Of a stretch of DNA of 6,654 nt, positions 1 through 5,333 are shown one piece after another (within the stretch, counting starts at the first letter, position 1; every line of letters starts with the position of its first letter). This DNA comes from Candidatus Latescibacteria bacterium 4484_107 (GTDB lineage: Bacteria > Latescibacterota > 4484-107). A program made the position numbers and the translations under genes. The notes below the pieces were generated by a model. That model searched no databases. It was not told the DNA's origin and saw nothing but the letters and a program-made list of their open reading frames with translations. The stretch is taken from positions 1 to 6,654 of the forward strand of contig MVCQ01000086.1 in assembly GCA_002059205.1 (NCBI GenBank). Reading direction: 5' to 3'.

Positions 1-74
1 TTATGCCCGTTGTCTTTGAGCATTTTGCAGACTTCATCGCTAGTTACTTCGTCTTCTCCGCGTTCGTGGAGCAT
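1..74 (-). CDS. Partial ORF at window edge, unidentified (N-terminal 24 codons)
   Basis: An open frame starts at ATG 74-72 and runs off the left edge without a stop. It reads MLHERGEDEVTSDEVCKMLK and continues DNGH. The peptide is charged and looks helical, with an acidic EDEVTSDEV stretch, and could be the start of a small helical or DNA-binding domain, but I do not recognise a family. The same frame is open upstream only to a TGA at 101-99, with no better start codon. No clear Shine-Dalgarno precedes the ATG, which is the main weakness of the call. A good sigma70-like promoter just upstream (117-145) supports a new transcript starting here. Confidence 0.35.
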   Translation of the reverse strand, partial: MLHERGEDEVTSDEVCKMLKDNGH

Positions 75-116
75 CTTGGAAATCTTGTTTTTTTCTCGTC
101 AACAGCTAAAGCTTCA

Positions 117-145
117 AAAATAGCTCAAAAAAGGGGTTCTGTCAA
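117..145 (-). promoter_or_regulatory. Sigma70-like promoter inside the 3' end of coaE
   Basis: On the minus strand a perfect -35 box TTGACA (145-140) is followed by a 17-bp spacer and a -10-like TATTTT (122-117; 4 of 6 matches to TATAAT). The predicted start of transcription is near 110, about 35 bases before the ATG of the edge ORF. The -35 box lies within the last codons of coaE and the -10 just past its stop. The surrounding 80-125 is clearly A/T-rich compared with the genes. It would let the next gene be transcribed independently of coaE. The call rests on sequence match only. Confidence 0.5.
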
Positions 146-754
146 CCTTTTTTTCTCCGATGGCGCATTGATCTCCCTCCAAACCTCCAACGCACGCCGC
201 CTGAGTTCTTCCTCATCCCCATCGTTCCGGATCACAAACGTCGCCGCCTTCGCCTTCTCCGAATCCGACATCTGAGACCGGATCCGATCCAGCGCCTCCT
301 TCCGGAACAGCCCATTGCGCCGCATCAGCCGCGCGATCCGCCTCTCTTCCGACGCCCGCACCGTCACCACCACGTCGAACCAATCCGTAATCCCGCACTC
401 CACAATCAGTGCGGCGTCCACCACCACGGGCCGTTCCTGATCCTCGCTCAATGCCTCCCGGATCTCCTCCCGAAGCCGAAGAAAAAGCGGAGGATGTACG
501 ATGCGATCCAGCTTCGCCTTCGCGACCGGATCCGTGAACACGAGTTTGCCCATTTTTCGCCGATCGAGCATTCCTTCCGGAGTCAGCATACCCGCGCCGA
601 ACTCCGTTCGAAGCGCCTCCAGAATTCCGGGATCTTCTTCCACCACCGCGCGCCCGATCCGATCCGCATCCACGATCTTCGCTCCCTGCGCCTCGAAGAC
701 TCGGCACACCGTCGTCTTGCCCGAAGCGATGCCCCCGGTGACGCCCACAACCAT
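125..754 (-). CDS. coaE: Dephospho-CoA kinase
   Basis: CoaE phosphorylates the 3'-hydroxyl of dephospho-CoA with ATP, the last step of coenzyme A synthesis, in the cytoplasm. The 209-residue product has the usual family length. A P-loop GGIASGKT sits at residues 7-14 directly after the start. A DAD motif follows at 29-31, then an HPP motif at 87-89, the DAALIVE strand at 113-119 (equivalent to the usual DxPLLFE), and the lid region with RLMRRNGL near 142-149 and QMSDSEKAKAA at 161-171. The ATG at 754-752 was chosen because AAGGAGGAG lies just upstream and the P-loop follows within seven residues. The frame stays open to 898, but that extension encodes repeat-derived sequence. The C-terminus ends normally and overlaps a promoter for the next gene. 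The gene is separated from the acyltransferase by 353 bp of repeats, so co-transcription is uncertain. Confidence 0.96.
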   Translation of the reverse strand: MVVGVTGGIASGKTTVCRVFEAQGAKIVDADRIGRAVVEEDPGILEALRTEFGAGMLTPEGMLDRRKMGKLVFTDPVAKAKLDRIVHPPLFLRLREEIREALSEDQERPVVVDAALIVECGITDWFDVVVTVRASEERRIARLMRRNGLFRKEALDRIRSQMSDSEKAKAATFVIRNDGDEEELRRRALEVWREINAPSEKKRLTEPLF

Positions 755-756
755 AG

Positions 757-765
757 CTCCTCCTT
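757..765 (-). promoter_or_regulatory. coaE: Ribosome binding site that fixes the coaE start
   Basis: AAGGAGGAG on the minus strand ends two bases before the ATG at 754; the core AAGGAGG is four bases away. No comparable site precedes the other in-frame starts at 790 or 898, so it argues against the longer reading frame. Confidence 0.8.
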
Positions 766-829
766 CCCCGCAAGCCGCTCCCCTCCCCATTGCGGGTTGG
801 GGATTTCGGATTTGGGATTTTTGCACCGA

Positions 830-884
830 AAAGATGCAAAGGACGCAAAGAAAGGCAAAAAAACATATCTTGAAGTTCTTTGCG
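830..884. repeat. 9-bp degenerate array with distal inverted copy
   Basis: Three consecutive 9-bp units AAAGATGCA, AAGGACGCA and AAGAAAGGC occupy 830-856. CGCAAAGAA (844-852) recurs inverted as TTCTTTGCG at 876-884, giving a perfect 9-bp stem around a 23-base loop that is rich in A. The module sits inside the larger inverted-arm element upstream of coaE. Confidence 0.6.
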
Positions 885-979
885 CTCCTAACCCGCAAAA
901 TTTCACTTTGTCGACAAGGTTTTTGTTGAGCGAAAACGAGTTGGATTGTTCAGATTCCCGGTTAGGCGCCCTTTGTTTG

Positions 980-1007
980 ATCCGTGTAAATCCGTGCAAT
1001 CCGTGTC
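980..1007. repeat. ATCCGTG array, three copies with 9-10 bp period
   Basis: Three consecutive units ATCCGTGTAA, ATCCGTGCA and ATCCGTGTC. The seven-base core ATCCGTG is identical in all three and only the two or three trailing bases vary. It lies in the middle of the coaE/acyltransferase gap and encodes nothing plausible. Confidence 0.75.
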
Positions 1008-1028
1008 CCATTACTCTTGGACTTCGGT

Positions 1029-1043
1029 CGCGGCTTTGCCGCG
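1029..1043. repeat. GC-rich perfect hairpin, 6-bp stem
   Basis: CGCGGC, loop TTT, GCCGCG. This is a tight stem-loop on either strand. Neither strand has a T-run after it, so it is not a standard intrinsic terminator, although on the minus strand it lies 65 bases downstream of the acyltransferase stop and could protect the mRNA 3' end. Confidence 0.5.
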
Positions 1044-1051
1044 CTGTGGTT

Positions 1052-1078
1052 TCTGCGCTCTCTGCAACTTTGCGGTGA
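1052..1078. repeat. 9-bp degenerate array
   Basis: Units TCTGCGCTC, TCTGCAACT and TTGCGGTGA, read on the + strand. The copies are quite diverged, so this is a weaker call than the neighbouring arrays. It is related in wording (TGCGCT / TTTGCG) to the 9-bp module at 830-884. Confidence 0.4.
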
Positions 1079-1107
1079 GGTTTCAATCCGAAATCCTCAA
1101 TCCGCAA

Positions 1108-1986
1108 TCAGGCGGGCGAGCATTTCCACCTTCGATGCAGCCACAGCCACTGTTCGGGATAGCGGCGGATATACTGCTCCAATCGCTGCGTATAAAGCTG
1201 CGTCGCGGCACGAACGCCTTCTGGTCCGGGAGGAAAATGATCCGGATCCGGAAAACGCCCGAGAATGACCCGATGCCGGCCGCTCTGTTCCCGGACGGAA
1301 AATCCCAGTACGATCGGAACGGCTCTTTTCAGAGCAATCGTCGCTGCCCCCTGGGGCGTTGAGGTAGGACGTCCGAAGAAATTCACGAAAACTCCCCGTC
1401 GGCCCGCGTTCTGATCCGAGATGATTGCAACGATTTCCCCTCGCGACAAAGCCCGGAGAACGTCCTTTACCGAGATTCCCACGCGGATCGGCTTCACCTG
1501 CACACATCGCCTGAATCGGTCCATCAGATCCCCCACGGCCGTGTTCCGTTGATTCGCCACCAGCCCGCGCATGGGATACCCCTTATGCGCAATAGCCGCA
1601 CCCATCATCTCCCAGTTGCCGAAATGACCGGAGACGAGCACAACCCCCTTCCCGCGCCGCGCCGCTTCCTCCAAAATCTCCGGGTGTTCCATCGTGACCA
1701 ATCGCTCGATCTTGGAGCCGCTGAGCACCGGGAACCGGCAGAACTCTACGAGCATCTGACCGAAATGCCGATATACGCCCCGCAGGATTCGTCGAAGCTC
1801 CGCTTCGTCCTTCTCCGTCCCAAAGGCTTGCCGAAGATTTTCCAGAGCCACCTTTCGCCGATAGCGCACCACACGACCTATAATAAATCCCAATACCCTA
1901 CCTAGGGTCAGCGCGGCCTCCAACGGAAGTGCGCATACGAGCCGGGAAAAAGCGACCAATAGTAGATATTCCAAACGAGATTTCAT
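1108..1986 (-). CDS. lpxL: LpxL/HtrB-family lysophospholipid (lipid A) acyltransferase
   Basis: Family members transfer a fatty acyl chain, usually from acyl-ACP, to a lipid A precursor at the inner face of the cytoplasmic membrane. The 292-residue product has the usual length of about 300. A hydrophobic N-terminal stretch (about 7-40) would anchor it. The HX4E catalytic motif is present as GHFGNWE, with His121 and Glu126. The family-typical DQNAGRRGVFVNFFG block (191-205) and the C-terminal EQWLWLHRRWK (278-288) are intact. I chose ATG 1986; an in-frame TTG three codons earlier (1995) is possible, and neither has a strong Shine-Dalgarno. Which acyl position it modifies (LpxL, LpxM or another paralogue) cannot be told from sequence, so the symbol is a family-level label. 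The stop codon overlaps the first unit of the downstream repeat. Confidence 0.9.
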   Translation of the reverse strand: MKSRLEYLLLVAFSRLVCALPLEAALTLGRVLGFIIGRVVRYRRKVALENLRQAFGTEKDEAELRRILRGVYRHFGQMLVEFCRFPVLSGSKIERLVTMEHPEILEEAARRGKGVVLVSGHFGNWEMMGAAIAHKGYPMRGLVANQRNTAVGDLMDRFRRCVQVKPIRVGISVKDVLRALSRGEIVAIISDQNAGRRGVFVNFFGRPTSTPQGAATIALKRAVPIVLGFSVREQSGRHRVILGRFPDPDHFPPGPEGVRAATQLYTQRLEQYIRRYPEQWLWLHRRWKCSPA

Positions 1987-2012
1987 ACGGAGCAAAGTCC
2001 GTTCATAATAAA

Positions 2013-2038
2013 TCGGCCGCGAAAAACACTGCGGTCGA
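2013..2038. repeat. Imperfect stem-loop in the leader of the acyltransferase gene
   Basis: TCGGCCGC (2013-2020) and GCGGTCGA (2031-2038) form an 8-bp stem with one G-T pair on the + strand, or one A-C mismatch in the minus-strand transcript, around a 10-base A-rich loop. It lies 27 bases before the acyltransferase ATG. It could be an operator or leader hairpin. A TATTAT sequence follows closer to the gene, but no -35 partner was found. Confidence 0.3.
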
Positions 2039-2073
2039 AGCTCGGAGAATCGCGATCAGAAAAACCCTTCCGC

Positions 2074-2103
2074 CTGACTTCTGACTTCTAACTTCTGGCT
2101 TCT
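2074..2103. repeat. 7-bp tandem array CTGACTT, four units
   Basis: Consecutive units CTGACTT, CTGACTT, CTAACTT and CTGGCTT, followed by a partial CTC. It begins four bases past the TAA stop of the PspC gene in the direction of transcription. The rest of the 121-bp gap up to the acyltransferase start holds the stem-loop at 2013-2038 and nothing else that I can name. Confidence 0.8.
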
Positions 2104-2107
2104 CATC

Positions 2108-2434
2108 TTATATCCCCCGATCGTCGTAGTCGTCTGGGGCAGGCGCCTCGTCCAGTACCATGGCAAACAGGAGGTACGCCCAGATTCCCAATCCGCCGGC
2201 CGGGATGGAAAAGAGAAAACACAGCCTCGGTATCCACGGATCTATGGCCCACTTGTACGCCATCCCGGAACACACCCCGAGCAGAATCCCCCGATCCTTG
2301 ATCTGCACTAGGGGCCGCACAATCTCCCCGTCCTCCATCACCTTCCTGGCTTCCACGCCGCTCCTTCCACATCCGACTAAGTTCACCAACAACAATGATG
2401 TAATAAGCACGAGACAAATCGTTTTTCGGAACAT
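2108..2434 (-). CDS. Small PspC-domain putative lipoprotein
   Basis: The 108-residue product starts with a lipoprotein-type signal peptide: basic MFRK, a hydrophobic core (5-18), and a lipobox LVGC with Cys22. After a short linker, residues 46-96 match the PspC domain: KDRGILLGVCSGMAYKW, then IDPWIPRL, then a glycine-containing hydrophobic segment (about 68-94) ending in VLDEAP. PspC domains occur in phage-shock membrane proteins that respond to envelope stress, but this gene has no psp neighbours. The ATG at 2434 is chosen over one at 2452 because AGGGAGG lies eight bases upstream and the signal peptide then starts correctly. A lipoprotein signal in front of a membrane-inserting PspC domain is odd: the segment may simply be a first membrane helix ending in a chance lipobox. 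The domain call is firm; localisation and role are inference. Confidence 0.82.
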   Translation of the reverse strand: MFRKTICLVLITSLLLVNLVGCGRSGVEARKVMEDGEIVRPLVQIKDRGILLGVCSGMAYKWAIDPWIPRLCFLFSIPAGGLGIWAYLLFAMVLDEAPAPDDYDDRGI

Positions 2435-2442
2435 GGCATGAT

Positions 2443-2449
2443 CCTCCCT
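2443..2449 (-). promoter_or_regulatory. Ribosome binding site that fixes the PspC-protein start
   Basis: AGGGAGG on the minus strand, eight bases before ATG 2434. It lies inside the six extra codons that the upstream ATG at 2452 would translate, which supports the shorter protein. Confidence 0.75.
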
Positions 2450-2461
2450 CATGTCCTATTT

Positions 2462-2652
2462 CGGATTGGGGATTTCGGATTTCGGATTGAAAACCCCGCT
2501 TCGATTTCGGATTGCGGATTAGGAAACCAAGAAACCAGGAGACCCCAATAGAACTTTTTCCTAAGTTCCTGCTTTGCTGATGGTGATTACGGAGTTTGGG
2601 GGTTGGGGTTCGAGGTTTCAATCCGCAATTCGCAATCCCAAATCCCCAATCG
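2462..2652. repeat. Second intergenic element with inverted GATTNNN arms
   Basis: This occupies nearly all of the gap between the aminotransferase stop and the PspC-protein start. The left arm (2462-2495) and right arm (2614-2652) are imperfect inverted copies. A perfect 12-bp match pairs 2464-2475 with 2640-2651, and a perfect 10-bp match pairs 2483-2492 with 2616-2625. A further direct copy, GATTTCG GATTGCG GATT, lies at 2503-2520. The right arm starts six bases after the aminotransferase stop. A 14-bp stretch at 2612-2625 is identical to 1077-1090 in the element upstream of coaE. The centre contains an octamer array (listed separately), a weak 6-bp stem-loop (2551-2568) and a G-rich stretch (2591-2615). 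Confidence 0.75.
2521..2544. repeat. 8-bp tandem array, three units
   Basis: Units AGGAAACC, AAGAAACC and AGGAGACC, each one or two bases different from the next. The array sits directly beside the GATTNNN units of the left part of the element and has a different word and a different period. Confidence 0.7.
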
Positions 2653-2657
2653 TAAAA

Positions 2658-3893
2658 TCACTCCTTCAACGCCTCCCTCCCCTCCCAGACCTTCGCGATT
2701 CCCTCCACCATATCGTCCATATCCGCCTCGGATCCCAAAAGCATCGTCTGCGTGAACCACAACGACTCAGCGCACACTTGCTCCGCGTTCGGACACACCA
2801 CCTTCGTGTAATCCATCTCCTTCCCGTAATACGGGCACGAAAGCGGACAGAACTTCGGGCCTTCCCCTTTGCGCTGGAAGAGTGGATTCTTATACAAGGG
2901 ATGCGGATAGCCCGGTGATATCGGGATGCCCTCGGCCTGCACGGCCTCGATGAAGCGCTCGCGCGACACGCCGTTCCAGGCCTGGGGCACGAATCGGAAG
3001 CAATACAAATGATACGACCGCCGGTTTGAAGGGGAATCCTTCTGAAGCACCTCGATGCCTTCGATCTTCGCCAGGTCCTCGTTCAGACGCTGTGCATTCC
3101 GCTGGCGGATGGTCACCTGCTCATCTAAGCGCTCCAACTGGCACAACAACAGCGCGGCATGAAACTCCGTAATCCGGTAGTTCCCGCCCAACAGATAGTG
3201 CTCGTACCAGGGCGTATCCTTCCCCCGACCGCAATTGGTGTACGACCGGCATTGATCCGCCAATGCTTCGTCATTCGTCAGGATGATTCCGCCCTCCGCG
3301 GAGGTGATATTTTTGCTGGCCTGGAAACTGAAGCAACCCATATCGCCGATCGCGCCGACCTTCCGTCCCTTCCACTCGCTTCCCCACGCGTGGCATGCGT
3401 CCTCAATCACCACCAAATCATGCTCCTCGGCGATGGCCCCGATCTCGTCCATATCCGCCGGAAGTCCTCCGAAATGCACCGGAATAATGGCGCGCGTCTT
3501 CTCCGTGATCGCCTCCCGGATCCGATCCGGGGCGATGCACAGCGTATCCCGGTCAATGTCCGCAAAGACCGGGACCGCGTTGGCCATCAGCACCGCACTC
3601 GCCGTAGCGAGGAAGGTGTAGGGGGGCACGATCACCTCGTCCCCGGCGCCGATTCCGGCTGCGGTCAGCGCGACCTGAAGCGCGACGGTGCCATTTACCG
3701 CCGTAATCCCGAACCGGGCATCCTGGTACGCCGCAAAGCGCTCCTCGAACGTCCGCACCTTCGCGCCGTACCACCATTTCCCGCTTTCCAACACCTCGTT
3801 CAGCGCCTCCCGCTCGCACGCATCGTGCACCGGCCAGCCCGGAAACGACTTGGTCCGAACCGGGGATCCGCCGTGGATCGCTAATTTTGGCAT
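2658..3893 (-). CDS. DegT/DnrJ/EryC1/StrS-family PLP-dependent aminotransferase
   Basis: Fold type I PLP enzymes of this family transfer an amino group, usually from glutamate or glutamine, to a keto-sugar or keto-cyclitol. The 411-residue product is complete. The N-terminus LAIHGGSPVRTKSFPGWPV is typical of the subgroup that includes cyclitol and AHBA-type enzymes. Visible landmarks are the PLP-phosphate region NGTVALQVAL (67-76), the EDACHAWGS block with Asp165 for the pyridine nitrogen, and the Schiff-base lysine Lys194 in FSFQASKNITSAEGG, followed by GGNYRITEFHAAL (236-248). ATG 3893 is preceded by AAGGAG six bases upstream; the open frame continues to 4100 only as an overlap with the ClC gene. 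Four cysteines (349, 353, 367, 374) cluster near the C-terminus. The gap to the ClC gene upstream is only 55 bp, so the two may be co-transcribed. Substrate cannot be assigned: no sugar or cyclitol pathway genes are in view. Confidence 0.92.
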   Translation of the reverse strand: MPKLAIHGGSPVRTKSFPGWPVHDACEREALNEVLESGKWWYGAKVRTFEERFAAYQDARFGITAVNGTVALQVALTAAGIGAGDEVIVPPYTFLATASAVLMANAVPVFADIDRDTLCIAPDRIREAITEKTRAIIPVHFGGLPADMDEIGAIAEEHDLVVIEDACHAWGSEWKGRKVGAIGDMGCFSFQASKNITSAEGGIILTNDEALADQCRSYTNCGRGKDTPWYEHYLLGGNYRITEFHAALLLCQLERLDEQVTIRQRNAQRLNEDLAKIEGIEVLQKDSPSNRRSYHLYCFRFVPQAWNGVSRERFIEAVQAEGIPISPGYPHPLYKNPLFQRKGEGPKFCPLSCPYYGKEMDYTKVVCPNAEQVCAESLWFTQTMLLGSEADMDDMVEGIAKVWEGREALKE

Positions 3894-3947
3894 GGGTTTC
3901 TCCTTTCTGAGTGGTAAAGATACATCTTGCTGCGGCTCACAATCCCA

Positions 3948-3970
3948 ATCAACTCTGAGTTGGAGTTGAT
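3948..3970. repeat. Perfect 8-bp inverted repeat overlapping the ClC stop codon
   Basis: ATCAACTC (3948-3955), a 7-base loop, and GAGTTGAT (3963-3970). The stop codon of the ClC gene (3951-3949) lies in one arm. No U-run follows in the transcript, so it is not a convincing intrinsic terminator. It could slow or trim the mRNA between the ClC and aminotransferase genes. Downstream of the stop, the transcript begins TGATTGGGATTG, a short echo of the GATT words found after other genes here. Confidence 0.4.
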
Positions 3971-5307
3971 CCCTCCCCCACCTCCTGTCCCTGGGCCGCC
4001 ACCACCGAATACAAACTAACCGATCCCGCGATCCACGAACCGATAAATCCGCTGATGGCCACGGGCAGAATATAGTTGAAGTTAAACGTCTCTGCCGCAA
4101 AAAACATCATCGCTAACGGAGCATGCGCCGCGGAGGCGAAAAACGCGAGGCATCCCACGATGGCAAAAAGCAACACATCGCCTCCGAAAACGTGCCCCAC
4201 GATCCCTCCCAAAGCCGTGCCCACAAAAAACGTCGGCATCACCAACCCCCCACTGGCTCCGGAGCCGATGGTAAAAGCCGTAGCCGCCACCTTTCCGACC
4301 AAGAGAACCCCCAGTACATACACGCCGAGCATTCGGACATCCGAAAATATACGTATTACATCCTGAATTCCCATCCCCAGGATCGAAATCTCCTTCCCCA
4401 CTATCCTGCTCACTCCGAGGCCCACCATCCCGGTCAGCAGCCCTCCAAGAGCCGTCTTCAAATAGAGAGGAGCCCGGATAAGCGCGAATCGCACTTCGAT
4501 GGACCGAAGCACCATAATGTAAAGAGAGGCGCTGATGCCCACAAGGAATCCGAACAGCAAAAAATAAAAACTATGGCTCGGCTGAAAACTGTAATCCAAA
4601 AGCGTTCTTGGTACCGTAAAGAGAATCCGCGTCCTGAAAACCCCCGTATAGGTCAGATAGGAAAACAGGCTGGAGAACATACAGGTGATCAACGGGCGGT
4701 ATTCCATATTCCTCAGATACAGAATCTCGCACCCGAAGACCACTCCGGCCATCGGAGCCTTAAAGATGGATCCGAACGCCGCCGAAATCCCGCTGATCAC
4801 CACGTACCGTAGGGGGATGGTCTTAAACTTCAACAGCCGCCCCAAATTGCTCGCCAACGCCCCGGAGATCTGAATTGCCGGTCCCTCCCTTCCTGCAGAT
4901 CCCCAGAACCCAATCGTGCATACCGAAGCCACCAACTTTACCGGGAATACCAGAAGATGCACGATCGCGTGCTCTTTATGGATAGACTCGATGATCGCAT
5001 TCGTACTATCCCCAAATAGCCTCGGTAAAAAACCGATCACCAAGCCAGAAAGGAACAGCCCCAACCCAGGGATCAAAATCATCCCTAATGGATGTTCCAG
5101 ATACGGCTTCCAGAACGCGAGTGTCCACAGAAGTGTCTGTTGAAAAACCACCATCGCCACTCCGACCGAACACCCGACGGCAATCCCCATCGCGATCCAC
5201 TCTAAAGCCTCGTACGACCTTCGCTTCAGATCCCGGGCCAGCACCTTCGGATGGTGCAGATGCCTCAAAAAAGCCTGTGTGGCAGGATCGTCGTCATGAA
5301 AGCCCAA
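3949..5307 (-). CDS. ClC-family chloride channel or Cl-/H+ exchanger
   Basis: ClC proteins are homodimeric membrane proteins moving chloride, or related anions, with or without proton exchange. The 452-residue product has many hydrophobic helices and no C-terminal CBS domains. GREGP (139-143) carries the gating glutamate Glu141 (E148 of E. coli ClC). The GSGASGGLVMP block (348-358) matches the third anion-binding signature, and SLYSVV near the end places Tyr433 where E. coli Y445 lies. The first signature, GSGIP in the E. coli protein, is GDSTN here (99-103). Where E. coli has the proton glutamate E203 (IIEEM), this protein has Ile195 (GCEIL), which favours a channel or uncoupled transporter. 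The start is TTG 5307, fixed by AAGGAGG six bases upstream; no in-frame ATG or GTG lies between them. The gene lies between broken pyk and the aminotransferase. Confidence 0.93.
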   Translation of the reverse strand: MGFHDDDPATQAFLRHLHHPKVLARDLKRRSYEALEWIAMGIAVGCSVGVAMVVFQQTLLWTLAFWKPYLEHPLGMILIPGLGLFLSGLVIGFLPRLFGDSTNAIIESIHKEHAIVHLLVFPVKLVASVCTIGFWGSAGREGPAIQISGALASNLGRLLKFKTIPLRYVVISGISAAFGSIFKAPMAGVVFGCEILYLRNMEYRPLITCMFSSLFSYLTYTGVFRTRILFTVPRTLLDYSFQPSHSFYFLLFGFLVGISASLYIMVLRSIEVRFALIRAPLYLKTALGGLLTGMVGLGVSRIVGKEISILGMGIQDVIRIFSDVRMLGVYVLGVLLVGKVAATAFTIGSGASGGLVMPTFFVGTALGGIVGHVFGGDVLLFAIVGCLAFFASAAHAPLAMMFFAAETFNFNYILPVAISGFIGSWIAGSVSLYSVVAAQGQEVGEGSTPTQS

Positions 5308-5313
5308 GGGGTG

Positions 5314-5320
5314 CCTCCTT
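5314..5320 (-). promoter_or_regulatory. Ribosome binding site supporting the TTG start of the ClC gene
   Basis: A consensus AAGGAGG lies six bases upstream of TTG 5307. A second AAGGAGG on the same strand (complement of 5355-5361) has no start codon at a usable distance and is taken as chance in this purine-rich gap. Confidence 0.8.
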
Positions 5321-5333
5321 CAAATACCAGGAT

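Larger units (their letters stand above)
789..1108. repeat. Intergenic composite element bounded by inverted GATTNNN heptad arms
   Basis: This fills the 353-bp gap between coaE and the acyltransferase; no gene is visible in it. The left arm (789-812) and the reverse complement of the right arm (1085-1108) match at 22 of 24 positions. Both arms are built from 7-bp units: on the left GGTTGGG, GATTTCG, GATTTGG, GATTTTT (795-822), and on the right, read on the minus strand, GATTGCG, GATTGAG, GATTTCG, GATTGAA. The right arm begins inside the TGA stop codon of the acyltransferase. The left arm ends about 25 bases short of the coaE ribosome binding site. Between the arms lie several other short-period modules, listed separately. 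I see no transposase and no obvious target duplication. Confidence 0.75.

Noticed and set aside
755..898. N-terminal extension of coaE by 48 residues
   Set aside because: The extension translates the 9-bp and GATT repeat modules, and the strong ribosome binding site lies just before ATG 754, directly ahead of the P-loop.
908..917. Perfect 10-bp palindrome TTGTCGACAA as an operator
   Set aside because: It is a single short palindrome with no promoter elements nearby, about 150 bp from coaE; it may be chance.
789..1108. CRISPR array
   Set aside because: Units are only 7-10 bp, have no unique spacers of constant length, and no cas gene is present.
1984..2006. Seven-codon leader ORF (MNGLCSV) whose TGA overlaps the acyltransferase ATG
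   Set aside because: It has no Shine-Dalgarno and is short enough to arise by chance, although the ATGA overlap would suit translational coupling.
2591..2615. G-quadruplex in the G-rich stretch
   Set aside because: Only two runs of three or more G are present, so a stable three-layer quadruplex cannot form. The stretch fits better as degenerate 7-bp units.
789..2652. Miniature transposable elements (MITEs) with terminal inverted repeats
   Set aside because: Arms are degenerate heptad strings without sharp ends, no target-site duplication is visible, and the contents of the two elements are unrelated. Kept as an alternative only.
3159..3884. Long plus-strand open frame opposite the aminotransferase
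   Set aside because: It is antisense to a clear PLP enzyme gene and its product, rich in Arg and His, has no recognisable domain. The same applies to plus-strand frames at 4123-4812 and 5638-6294.
3894..4100. Longer aminotransferase start overlapping the ClC gene
   Set aside because: The first 69 residues would be out-of-frame ClC sequence rich in Arg and Trp; the family N-terminus begins at ATG 3893 with its own AAGGAG.
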